NCBI GenBank assembly: GCA_902167985.1
Contig: CABHNZ010000018.1
Coordinates: forward strand, 1-64,000
Direction: 5' to 3'
Source of the DNA: Shinella sp. UYSO24
GTDB lineage: Bacteria > Pseudomonadota > Alphaproteobacteria > Rhizobiales > Rhizobiaceae
Length of the DNA: 64,000 nt
In this document: positions 9,601-18,105 of the stretch, one piece after another
Position numbering within the stretch: the stretch's first letter is position 1
How the letters are laid out: every line of letters begins with the position of its first letter
The notes under the pieces: model-generated
The model's database searches: none
Seen by the model: only the letters and a program-made list of their open reading frames with translations
Told to the model about the DNA's origin: nothing
Translations under genes and position numbers: made by a program

Positions 9601-10672
9601 CAAGAAAATCGGCGGCTTCGGCATCGAAATCAAGAAGCTCTACAAAATCTTCGGCCCCAATGGTGCGGATTGCGTCAAGCTCATCGAGCAGGGTGTTACG
9701 AAGACGGAACTGAACGCGAAACACGGCCATGTCCTCGGTCTGAAAGACATCAACATCTCCATGCCTGCCGGCGGCATTCAGGTGATCATGGGTCTTTCGG
9801 GATCGGGGAAGTCCACGCTCATTCGCCACATCAATCGTCTTATCGATCCAACGTCCGGTGCAGTCATCATCGGCGACGACGATGTGGTCCAGATGGATGC
9901 CGTGCAGTTGCGCGAGTTCCGTCGGCATCAGACAGCCATGGTCTTCCAGAAGTTCGCGCTCCTTCCGCACCGCACCGTGCTTGAAAACACCCTCTATGGT
10001 CTGGAGATACAAGGAGCGCCACGGAACCGGCAGGTCGACTGCGCCATGCGGTGGATCGAGCGGGTCGGGCTCAAGGGTTTCGAGAGCAAATATCCCAATC
10101 AACTGTCTGGCGGCATGCAACAGCGAGTCGGTCTTGCCCGCGCGCTGGCGAACGACGCACCGATCCTGCTGATGGACGAGGCTTTTTCCGCGCTGGACCC
10201 CCTTATTCGCGTCGACATGCAGACCGTGCTCCTCGATCTGCAGAAGGAGATCAAGAAGACGATCGTCTTTATCACCCATGATCTGGACGAGGCGCTGAGG
10301 CTCGGGGACCGCATCGCGATATTGCGGGATGGGGAGGTCGTTCAGCAGGGCACCGGGCAGGACATCGTGATGAACCCGGCTGACGATTACATCGCCAGCT
10401 TTGTCCGGGAAGTGAACCGCGCGCGTGTCATCAAAGTCGAGACGGTCGCCATTGCGTCGAACGGCTCGCCTCGCGAGCCGGTGATTTCAGTGCCGGTTGG
10501 TGCAACGCTTGAGGATGCGGCAAGAGCGATGACACTGGCCGGGGCAAACGAGATCGCCGTCGTCGATGCCGAAGGTCAGGTCATCGGTGTGCTGACGCTC
10601 CCCCAAGCGGTTAACGCCATGGTCAATGCACAAGCGGCCTGCTCAACATCCGACGCAAAGAACGTCGCCTAA
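9593..10672 (+). CDS. proV: ProV-like betaine-type ABC ATPase
   Basis: This 359-residue ATPase has the Walker A motif GLSGSGKST, the Q-loop (VFQKFALLPHRTV), the ABC signature LSGGMQQRVGLARAL and Walker B ILLMDEAFSALDP. The ProV/OpuAA-specific insert around HVLGLKDINISMP and a C-terminal regulatory tail with CBS-like sequence (residues about 290-355, ending GVLTLPQAVNAM) are present. The ATG at 9593 overlaps the permease stop. It powers uptake of the ligand bound by the ProX-like protein. Together the three genes form a complete binding-protein-dependent importer. Confidence 0.92.
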   Translation: MGNKKIGGFGIEIKKLYKIFGPNGADCVKLIEQGVTKTELNAKHGHVLGLKDINISMPAGGIQVIMGLSGSGKSTLIRHINRLIDPTSGAVIIGDDDVVQMDAVQLREFRRHQTAMVFQKFALLPHRTVLENTLYGLEIQGAPRNRQVDCAMRWIERVGLKGFESKYPNQLSGGMQQRVGLARALANDAPILLMDEAFSALDPLIRVDMQTVLLDLQKEIKKTIVFITHDLDEALRLGDRIAILRDGEVVQQGTGQDIVMNPADDYIASFVREVNRARVIKVETVAIASNGSPREPVISVPVGATLEDAARAMTLAGANEIAVVDAEGQVIGVLTLPQAVNAMVNAQAACSTSDAKNVA

Positions 10673-10691
10673 TCCAGGAAAGGATCCTCAG

Positions 10692-11640
10692 ATGTTTGAC
10701 GCTGTCCTTATCGAAAAGTCCGACAGCGGGCAGGTGGCTGGTCTTTCCAGGATCGATGCTGCGCAACTGCCCCAAGGCGACGTGCTGGTGGAGATCGCGT
10801 GGTCGACCCTGAACTACAAGGATGCTCTGGCGATCACCGCTGCCTCGCCGGTGGTTCGCAGTTTTCCAATGGTGCCGGGGATCGATTTTGCGGGTGTCGT
10901 TGCCGAATGTTCCCATCCTGATTTCAAGCGGGGCGATCGGGTCGTACTGAACGGCTGGGGTGTTGGAGAGCGGCATTGGGGTGGACTGGCGACCAGGGCG
11001 CGCGTCAGCGGAGACTGGCTCGTGCCTTTGCCGGAGGGTGTCAGCCTGCGGAACGCCATGGCGATCGGGACGGCCGGCTACACGGCGATGTTGTGCGTCA
11101 TGGCCCTGGAGCGCAATGGGGTGACGCCGGATAGCGGAGAAGTCGTGGTAACCGGTGCGGCCGGTGGTGTCGGCAGTATCGCAACCATGCTTCTGGCCGC
11201 GCGTGGCTACAGCGTTGCTGCCGTTACCGGGCGCCGGCGGAGTCGGATTATCTCACCGGCCTCGGTGCCATGGCCATCATTGACCGGGCTGAGTTTGCGC
11301 AGGCCGGTCGACCTTTGGCCAAGGAGCGTTGGGCAGGAGCCATCGACGTGGCAGGCGGCGTGGTGCTGGCCAATGTGCTGGCGTCGATGCGCTATCGCGG
11401 TGTGGTCGCCGCGTGCGGACTGGCCGGCGGTATGGACCTGCCCACGACTGTTGCGCCGTTCATACTCCGCGGTGTGACGCTTGTCGGGATCGACAGCGTT
11501 ATGTGTCCAAAATCCGAGAGGTTGATCGCCTGGCAACGGCTGGCGCAGGAACTCGACATGGCAAAGCTTGACGCGATGACGACGGAAGTCCAGCTCGCCG
11601 ACGTTGTTGCAACAGCCCCGCAATTTCTCGAAGGCAATGG
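10692..11640 (+). CDS. acuI: AcuI/YhdH-type acrylyl-CoA reductase (frameshifted, 3' end replaced)
   Basis: A zinc-free medium-chain reductase. It has the AcuI features STLNYKDALAIT, the PMVPGIDFAGVV core, HWGGLATRARV, IGTAGYTAM and the NADPH loop GAAGGVGSIA. AcuI reduces toxic acryloyl-CoA to propionyl-CoA and is commonly linked to DMSP genes. The frame breaks near 11234 (one C missing in CGCCCGGCG) and resumes with DYLTGLGAMAIIDRAEF. After ATAPQFLEG (about 11640) the sequence stops resembling the family; the frame runs on to 11770 through unrelated residues, and the usual closing segment of roughly 15 residues is missing. 11640-11832 looks like a rearrangement junction with no recognisable gene. 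Confidence 0.8.
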
Positions 11641-11832
11641 CATCAACAATAGCGGGCTGTCCTTTGAAAATATAAAGAAAACCACCGGCTTAGGAAAATC
11701 TGAAAAAGTTCCAGGGGTTCGATTCCTTTCAAGGCGTAGTCGACCAGCGAAGCGAGCGTTGCAGAGCTGATCACTTCAACGCTAGGCAGCCATCTTTCAG
11801 CCAGGGGCAGAAGGGTGGCTGCCGAAGTCAAT

Positions 11833-12621
11833 CTATCGTTTCCGGCGGTAGTCTGTTGGCGCAGATCCCAGGAGCCGCTTGAACATTGAAGTGAACGAAG
11901 CCGGGTTTTCGTAGCCTAGATCTAAGGCGATGCTGGTGACGCTATGCCCATCGGCGAGCTGCGGCAGCGCCGACATGAGGCATGCCTTTTGCCTCCATTC
12001 GACGAAGCTGCACCCGGTTTCGCTCTTGAACAAGCGCGTGAATGTCCGTCTCGTCATTCCGAGTTCGTCGCTCCAAGCGTTGATCGTGTCATGGGGTGAC
12101 GGTCTCTCAATGAACTTCTGACACTTCTGGGCGAGGCGTCGATGTCGTGGTAATGGCAACGAAAGCGGCAGAGGCGAAATTTCCCGCAACTCATGAAGTA
12201 GCAGGTTCACCATTGCGCCATCGCGACCATCGGGATCATATTCCACCGCGATACCGGGCACAGCGATTAGGAGGCTACGAAGTAGGTCCGAGACCTCCAC
12301 CACTTCGCAGCGGTGAAAACCGCCCTGGAACACTGCTTCGTCGATATACAGGCTGCACATTGCTACGCGACCCAGCATCCTTACGCTATGGTCTGTTCCA
12401 GCCGGGATCCACAAGCCACGCTGGGGTGGCATCATCCAGGAGCCATTGGGCGTGGACACCAGGACTACGCCGCGTGAACCGTACAGAAATTGTGCTCGCC
12501 GATGACGGTGTGCCGCTTCCTCGTACCCATCAGGGTAGTCAATCCCAACCACTAGAACAGGGCGATCGACGTCCCTGTCGGAAAGGGGAAACTCGAGATT
12601 CTGCGCTTGGCCCACTTGCAT
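11833..12621 (-). CDS. AraC-family regulator with cupin sensor domain
   Basis: This 262-residue protein has an N-terminal cupin half (HRHRRAQFLYG, then WMMPPQRGLWIPAGTDHSV) and a C-terminal AraC DNA-binding domain. The latter has two helix-turn-helices: WSDELGMTRRTFTRLFKSET and VTSIALDLGYENPASFTSMF, ending LGSAPTDYRRKR. The cupin lacks any sign of a catalytic role and probably senses a small ligand. It converges on the truncated acuI-like gene, and its target is not evident; genes upstream of it beyond 12.7 kb point the other way. It resembles the regulator at 55540-56583 in the shared MVPPQ/MMPPQ cupin motif. Confidence 0.88.
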   Translation of the reverse strand: MQVGQAQNLEFPLSDRDVDRPVLVVGIDYPDGYEEAAHRHRRAQFLYGSRGVVLVSTPNGSWMMPPQRGLWIPAGTDHSVRMLGRVAMCSLYIDEAVFQGGFHRCEVVEVSDLLRSLLIAVPGIAVEYDPDGRDGAMVNLLLHELREISPLPLSLPLPRHRRLAQKCQKFIERPSPHDTINAWSDELGMTRRTFTRLFKSETGCSFVEWRQKACLMSALPQLADGHSVTSIALDLGYENPASFTSMFKRLLGSAPTDYRRKR

Positions 12622-12719
12622 AATGATTTAGCCTAACACCAGTGGCAGGCCAGGCGCAATAAAGGGCAGATGGTAGGGCAGAAATCGCTTCTGCGTCTAA
12701 TAAGCCCGTAGGGACCGCC

Positions 12720-12938
12720 ATGACCCAAACTACAGTTCGCAACGATACGTGTTCATCTCCGCGAAAATTCTCTACGCACACCGAGATCGCGCACTCGTTC
12801 ATTCAACGGATGTTCCTTTGCATCGAGCGATTGCGGCAGCGCGCCGCGCTCGCCGAATTGGATGACGAGCGCCTTCGTGATCTGGGCCTCAGCCGAGACG
12901 ACGTCGCGCGCGAATGCGCCAAGAGCTTTTGGCAATAG
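12720..12938 (+). CDS. DUF1127 small arginine-rich protein
   Basis: A 72-residue protein whose C-terminal half matches DUF1127: an arginine-rich helix (CIERLRQRAALAELDDE) followed by RLRDLGLSRDDVARE. Members of the family are small alphaproteobacterial proteins. Some bind RNA or DNA and affect phosphate metabolism and stress phenotypes in Agrobacterium. The N-terminal 30 residues are not conserved in the family. It stands alone between divergent and convergent neighbours. Confidence 0.8.
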   Translation: MTQTTVRNDTCSSPRKFSTHTEIAHSFIQRMFLCIERLRQRAALAELDDERLRDLGLSRDDVARECAKSFWQ

Positions 12939-12942
12939 GTGA

Positions 12943-12964
12943 AACGTGACTGCACGTTAACGTG
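12943..12964. other. Overlapping inverted repeats after the DUF1127 gene
   Basis: AACGTG and CACGTT form a 6-bp hairpin (12943-12958, loop ACTG). The second arm also belongs to a perfect 12-bp palindrome, CACGTTAACGTG (12953-12964). The pair begins four bases after the DUF1127 stop, so it could end or stabilise that transcript; no T-run follows. Confidence 0.35.
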
Positions 12965-13128
12965 TGCCGTATGTTCGCTGCGAATGGAAGATATCGGCCA
13001 GCAACAGAAGGACCCGTCAAAAGCTGGCTTTCAATCCGATAGGGGATGTCTGCCTTTGGCAATTTAACGGGTTGTAGAGACCATTTTTGCGTAGATTCAC
13101 ACAATACCAAGGTGATAAGAGCCAAAGC

Positions 13129-14162
13129 CTAACAACCGAGCTGCATTCGGTAAAAAATGTTATCGACATCGGTCTTTGAGGAAAACGCCGTCACAAGCCG
13201 ATGGACATTCGGCCGAGGCCTCCCCCATCGGCGAAAGTGGCAGCCTGCTGACCTCAAATCTGCGAGAACATCTTCGGGCAGGTCTACAAATAGCTGGTTC
13301 GTTTCAACCGGGTAGACCACTTCCGCTCCCGGAAGTCGAGCGAACATGCTCTGGATAGAACGCGCAGCACCATTCGCGGCAATCGCGTTCCTTCTCCAGA
13401 GATTGTCTTCGAGATAGGCCAGCAATTGCGCGGATGCAAAACGCATCTTTGATGTCAGCAGCCCGGCCCGCTTGTGGCGAATTGCCAGGTCTGTCGCCAG
13501 ATCGCGATCGTAGACGATGATTGCTTCCGCGTTCATCGTGCCGTTCTTGGTAGTGCCGAACGTCAAAATATCGATGCCACACCGCCAAGAGAGCTCCGCC
13601 GGCGTGCAATCCATGGCGACCAGCGCATTGGCAAAACGGGCGCCGTCCATATGAACCCTCATTCCCCTAGAATGAACGACTTCTGCGATCGCCGCGAGTT
13701 CGTCGAGAGAATAGAGGGTGCCGACTTCGGTCGGCTGCGTCACCGAAATGGCGGCCATTGGCATGTGATGGCGGTTGTGCGGGAAATGATGGGCGAGATA
13801 GTCGACGACGCTTTTTGCCGAAAGTTTTCCTCCCTCACCGGCGAGAGGAACCAGACGAGAACCGCCAGCATAAAATTCAGGCGCGCCGCACTCGGTCGTA
13901 AAGATATGCGCGTCTTCATGGCACAAGACCTGCCGTACGGGGGAGTGATGGCGGAAAGCGCAAGAGCATTCGCGGCCGTCCCGGTCGGCGCCGACAGAAC
14001 GAAGCATTCCCGTTCGAAGAGGTCGGAATAGACCGCGTTGAGACGCTGCGTCCACTGGTCGTCGCCATAACCAACCGCATAACCGGTGTTGGCCTCGGCC
14101 ATTGCCGCCACAATTTCCGGGCTTACGCCCGCGCCGTTGTCGGAGCCGAACATTGGAATCAT
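13129..14162 (-). CDS. Threonine-aldolase-like PLP enzyme (frameshifted)
   Basis: About 345 residues of the beta-eliminating lyase/low-specificity threonine aldolase family, fold type I. It starts MIPMFGSDNGAGVSPEIV after a GGGAGAG site. Conserved parts are ANTGYAVGYGDDQWT, the CHEDAHIF/ECGAPEFY pair, RVHMDGARFANAL, and FGTTKNGT with the PLP lysine. One base is missing near 13932 (GGCAG for GGCCAG). These enzymes split beta-hydroxy amino acids into glycine plus an aldehyde. It is the last gene of the ABC-importer operon, 14 bp after the ATPase, so the imported compound may be or become a beta-hydroxy amino acid. Confidence 0.82.
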
Positions 14163-14176
14163 CGCTCTCTCCCGCC

Positions 14177-15276
14177 TTAATGCTCGAGGAACAACCCGGC
14201 CTCGGCGGGCCAGGTAATCCGAACCGGCTGGCCCGGCTGGTAGCTCTTCGCCAAGCGCCGGAGAGTTCTTGGACGATAATCTGCTCGCCGCTGCCATCGA
14301 TGCTGGCGTAATGTTTGGTTGTGCCGCCGGTCGTCAGCGTGCTGCTTACCGTCGCGCCAATACTATTGTGGCCCAGCGGGATGTCGTCGGCGGCACTCAT
14401 CCGCACCATCTCCGGTCGCAGCAGGAGTTTCCCTCTCGTGCCGATTGCCGCACCCTTGATGTCTGCGACACACAGATGGGACGAGGACAGACGAACTCTG
14501 CCGCCTTCGCCGGCGTTAACCACTTCGGCATCGAGCAGCGATGATTCGCCGATGAAGTCGGCAGCGAACTGGGTCCTCGGAGCGGAATAAAGCTCGTCGG
14601 GTGTGCCCAACTGCTCGATCTGTCCCCGGTTCATCAGCATGATCCGGTCGGACATGTTCAATGCTTCTTCCTGGTCATGGGTCACGTAGACAATGGTGAT
14701 GCCGGAATCCTTGTGGAGACGCTTGATCTCGATCTGCATCTGCTCGCGCAGCTTCTTGTCGAGTGCGCCAAGCGGCTCGTCCATCAGGATCAGGGACGGA
14801 TCATAGACCATGCAGCGGGCGATCGAGACACGCTGCTGCTGCCCGCCCGAAAGCTCGCGCGGGCGCCGCTTTTCCAGAGCCTCCAGCCCGACAAGCGCCA
14901 GAACCCTCATGACCCGCTGCCTGATTTCCTGCTTTGCGACCTTTCGGATCTGCAGTGGGAAAGCGATATTCTCGAACACCGTCATATGCGGCATCAGGGC
15001 ATAATTCTGAAAGACCATGCCGATCTTACGCTTGGAAGGTGGTACGTCGGTGACGTCGCGTCCATCGATGAAAATACGGCCGGTTGTCGGCATCTGCATG
15101 CCGCAGATCATGTTGAGGAGCGTCGTCTTGCCGGAACCGGACGGCCCCAGGAGCGTCAAGAACTCGCCTTCCCGGACCTCGAGGTTTGTATCTGCAAGCG
15201 CGACATAGTCGTTATAGAGCTTGGTGACGGCCTTGAGATCGACCATGGCCCGACCGCGGGCATCGGTATTGGTCAT
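14177..15276 (-). CDS. PotA-type ABC importer ATPase (frameshifted)
   Basis: A spermidine/putrescine-type ATPase of about 366 residues: Walker A GPSGSGKTT, signature LSGGQQQRVSIARCM, Walker B LILMDEPLGALD, H-loop VYVTHDQEEAL, and a C-terminal TOBE domain. One T is missing near 14253. Restoring it yields the proper ending (ALAKSYQPGQPVRITWP, then AGLFLEH) and a stop at 14177, separating this gene from the aldolase into which the uncorrected frame runs. The start at 15276 lies two bases after the permease stop; an internal start (MVDLKAVTK) is also possible. It energises the transporter formed with the two permeases at 15279-16927. Confidence 0.88.
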
Positions 15277-15278
15277 GA

Positions 15279-16079
15279 TCAGGTTTCCTTCTGCTGGGCA
15301 ATGGAGACGAGGACGCAGGCGAAGATCGACAGACCGGTCAGCATGGTCGAGATGGCAGCGAGCACCGGCGAGACCTCGAACTGGATGGACGAGAACATTT
15401 TCACCGGCAGTGTCGTGTAGCCGGCATTGGCGACGAACCAGGTGATGACCACTTCATCGAAGGAGGTCAGGAAGGCAAACAGGCTGCTTGCAATGATTGA
15501 CGGCATCAGCAGTGGGATCGTTACCCGCCGCAGTACCAGCAGCCGGCCTGCACCCATGATGATCGCGGCCCGTTCAAGGTTCACATCGATGTTGCGCATG
15601 CCGGCCGACGCGGTGACGATGACAAAAGGCAGCGTCACGACGGTATGGGCCATTACCAGCTTGAACATGCCCTGGCCGAGATCGAGTTTGAAGAAATAGC
15701 TGTAAAGTGCAAGGGCGATGACGACGCTCGGCAGCATGACCGGGCTCAATAGGAACAGCGCGACGAAACGCCGACCCGGAAACCTGGCGCGGGCCAGCCC
15801 ATAAGCGGCCGGGATGCCAAGGAAGAGTGCCAGGATCGTCGAGAAAATCGCGATCCAGAAACTCAGGATCGTTGCATCGACCCAGCCCTGTTCCGTAAAG
15901 AAGCGTTCAAACAGGACCAGCGAATAGCCTTTCGGCGGAAAAACGATCTGGTTGGAATCGCCGAACGACATCCAGGCGACCAGGATCGTCGGTATCAGCA
16001 GGAAGGCGATGATAGACAGTGCGGCAATCCTGTTGGCCAGCCGCCATCCGGAGAAATAGGGCGAATAATAGTTCATCAC
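15279..16079 (-). CDS. PotC-type ABC importer permease
   Basis: This 266-residue inner-membrane permease has about six hydrophobic segments. The first is IAALSIIAFLLIPTILVAWM, and the EAA-like loop ERAAIIMGAGRLLVLRRVTI precedes the last pair. The SFDEVVITWFV stretch is characteristic of PotC-like subunits. It overlaps the upstream permease gene by 4 bp (ATGA) and is followed almost directly by the ATPase. The family imports polyamines, opines and related amines; the ligand here is unknown. Confidence 0.9.
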   Translation of the reverse strand: MMNYYSPYFSGWRLANRIAALSIIAFLLIPTILVAWMSFGDSNQIVFPPKGYSLVLFERFFTEQGWVDATILSFWIAIFSTILALFLGIPAAYGLARARFPGRRFVALFLLSPVMLPSVVIALALYSYFFKLDLGQGMFKLVMAHTVVTLPFVIVTASAGMRNIDVNLERAAIIMGAGRLLVLRRVTIPLLMPSIIASSLFAFLTSFDEVVITWFVANAGYTTLPVKMFSSIQFEVSPVLAAISTMLTGLSIFACVLVSIAQQKET

Positions 16080-16927
16080 GCGTCTCCTTCCGAGAGGATC
16101 GACCCACCGCCGCGAACCTTGGAGAGGAGCATAGCGGCGGTGATGGCCGCCAGCGTCAGGATCACGGCGATGACGGAGGCGGTCTGCATGTCCAGAAGCT
16201 CGCGGGCATAAAAGTCGATCAGGTTGGACAGCATCATGTCCTTGCGGGAGCCCAGCAGGGCGGGAATGATGTAGAAGCCGAGAGACAGGATGAAGGCCAG
16301 AAGCGCGCCGGCGATGACGCCCGGCAGGCTGAGCGGGAAGGTTACCCGCAAGAAGATTCGAAGCTTTCCGGCCCCCATGATCTCAGCCGCCCGCGCCAGC
16401 TCAGGCGGCTGCGCGACGAGATTGGCAAGCACCGGAAAGACGATGAAGGGCACAAGGAAATGGCTCATGCCGACCATCACGCCGAAGCGGTTGAACAGGA
16501 GCGGGAAGGGGCCGAGGCCGAAATGCCCGAGCGCGCCGTTGATGACACCCGACTGTCCGAGGATGATCGTGAAGGCGAAACTTTTGACCAGCGAACTTGT
16601 CCAAAACGGCACGAGGATGAGGATCATCCAGCCGGCGCGTGAGGCCGCCGGCTTTCGCGACAGGAAATAGGCGACCGGATAGGCCAGCAGAAAGGAAAAC
16701 AGCGTCGCGCCGACGGCGATCTCGGTCGTCGTCCACATCACTTGGCGGAACAGCGTCGTTCCGAGCACTTTCGTATAGGACGCCAGCGAAAATGCGCTTC
16801 CGTCGTTGACGGTGACGCTCTGGAGGATCACCGAGGCGAGCGGCACGGCGAACATGACAAGAAGGAAAAGGGTGGCAGGCAGGGCGAAAACGGCAATCCG
16901 CATCTGCTCGCGCGCATCGGGGCTCAT
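16076..16927 (-). CDS. PotB-type ABC importer permease
   Basis: This 283-residue permease has a first helix (FALPATLFLLVMFAVPLASV) and the EAA loop RAAEIMGAGKLRIFLRVTFP near residue 190. PotB-type features include WTSSLVKSFAFTIILG. It overlaps both neighbours by 4 bp (ATGA), being coupled to the upstream hydrolase and the downstream permease. That overlap with the hydrolase is informative: the enzyme and transporter are made together, so the hydrolase very likely acts on the imported compound. Confidence 0.9.
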   Translation of the reverse strand: MSPDAREQMRIAVFALPATLFLLVMFAVPLASVILQSVTVNDGSAFSLASYTKVLGTTLFRQVMWTTTEIAVGATLFSFLLAYPVAYFLSRKPAASRAGWMILILVPFWTSSLVKSFAFTIILGQSGVINGALGHFGLGPFPLLFNRFGVMVGMSHFLVPFIVFPVLANLVAQPPELARAAEIMGAGKLRIFLRVTFPLSLPGVIAGALLAFILSLGFYIIPALLGSRKDMMLSNLIDFYARELLDMQTASVIAVILTLAAITAAMLLSKVRGGGSILSEGDA

Positions 16928-18051
16928 GGCGTATCCTTCTTGGAATCTGGTTTCCTGATCCTTGGTTTTCGCTTGCTGGAGCGGTCGCTGAGCCAGGTGG
17001 AGGTCCAGGCAAGATCAAGCTCGCCCGCAACCTGTTCCTCATAGTCATGGGCGAGGTGTAGCAAACAGTCGCCGATATCGGTTGGGCCGGGCGCCCTTCG
17101 GCAGACGACTTTACCGGCAGCGGAAAACCGGACTTCGACAGGCGGTCGCATGGGATAAAGCGGATCGTGGATGTAACCCGCGAGATCGCCCCGATTGACG
17201 ACATCGCCGAAATCGACGGCGGCCTCGAAAAGGCCTTTGGCAAGGCTGTAGACGTAATCCTGAACCTGGGCATATTCCATGACCGGTGCCGGCTTGCGGA
17301 GTCGTGGAGCCGGCTCGGTCAGGATGCCGGCCCAGGAGAGCACGTTGACGAGGCCCTTGTAGGTGAGGTCGACAAGACCCTTCTCCAGGCCTTCGCCGCC
17401 GCCCGTTTCGACGCCGATGCGCACGGCACCCGAGCGCATCGCCGCACCCGACGAATTGCGCTCCTCGAAACCCTTGGAGATCAGGACCATGGGGGCACCA
17501 AACGCATAGGCAAGCGCCAGCCGGCGCGACCGCTCGCGGTGATCGACATGATCGACCACCGTGGCGCAGGGCGCAAAGCGTAGCGAGCGTCCTCCGCTAT
17601 GAAGATCAACGACGATGTCGGATTCTGTCATCAGGTGGCGCTCTATGAAGCTGGCGATCATCGATGTCGGCCGCCCGCGCACGTCGCCGGGATAGACACG
17701 GTTGAGATTGAGGCCGTCTATCGGCGAATTGCGCAGTCCCTCGCGGGCCGCCGGCGGATTGGCCATCGGTATGATGATGACCCGGCCGCGAAGCTGCTCC
17801 GGCTGCAGATCCCGTGCAAGGCGGGAAAGCGCCACCTGGCCCTCGTATTCATCCCCCTGCGAGCCGGCAAGAAGCAGGGCCGTGGGGCCACTGCCATTGC
17901 CGATGACCACGATCGGGATGGGGATGAACCCATAGGCCGACATGTCGCTCGAATAAGGAATCTTGACGTAGCCGGCAGTCTTTCCCTGCATGGGCAGAGG
18001 ATCGGCCAAACCGAACAGCGTTTCGTATGTGTTTGATTGCTCTTGGTTCAT
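16924..18051 (-). CDS. Succinylglutamate desuccinylase/aspartoacylase-family hydrolase
   Basis: A 375-residue member of the zinc-dependent AstE/ASPA (M14-like) family. The group includes DoeB/EutE, which deacetylates N-acetyl-diaminobutyrate in ectoine use. Metal-site motifs are GSQGDEYEG (residues about 65-73) and DLHSGG (near 150); VETGGGEG may supply the catalytic glutamate. In the first motif the usual HGDE histidine is Gln (codon CAG), a change at a zinc ligand. The gene lies between the binding-protein and permease genes and probably cleaves an N-acyl group from the imported amino-acid derivative. The C-terminal 20 residues are lysine-rich and non-conserved. Confidence 0.8.
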   Translation of the reverse strand: MNQEQSNTYETLFGLADPLPMQGKTAGYVKIPYSSDMSAYGFIPIPIVVIGNGSGPTALLLAGSQGDEYEGQVALSRLARDLQPEQLRGRVIIIPMANPPAAREGLRNSPIDGLNLNRVYPGDVRGRPTSMIASFIERHLMTESDIVVDLHSGGRSLRFAPCATVVDHVDHRERSRRLALAYAFGAPMVLISKGFEERNSSGAAMRSGAVRIGVETGGGEGLEKGLVDLTYKGLVNVLSWAGILTEPAPRLRKPAPVMEYAQVQDYVYSLAKGLFEAAVDFGDVVNRGDLAGYIHDPLYPMRPPVEVRFSAAGKVVCRRAPGPTDIGDCLLHLAHDYEEQVAGELDLAWTSTWLSDRSSKRKPRIRKPDSKKDTP

Positions 18052-18105
18052 GACCGATCCCCACCGAGGAGTTATGCGATGGCGGACTGTGGCCGGCGCC
18101 CGACT

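Noticed and set aside
11706..11760. A GGTTCGATTCC stretch resembling a tRNA T-arm, possibly an att site
   Set aside because: The stem pairs poorly, and no D-arm, anticodon arm or acceptor pairing can be drawn around it. No integrase is present.
11643..11831. A 62-codon minus-strand frame at the acuI junction
   Set aside because: It has no ribosome site and no family match, and lies within the presumed breakpoint sequence.
13129..15276. A single 715-codon frame suggesting an ABC ATPase fused to threonine aldolase
   Set aside because: The middle (about residues 345-430) matches neither family. Restoring one base at 14253 gives a proper ATPase C-terminus and stop, and the aldolase has its own start and ribosome site at 14162. 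It is two genes with two deletions.
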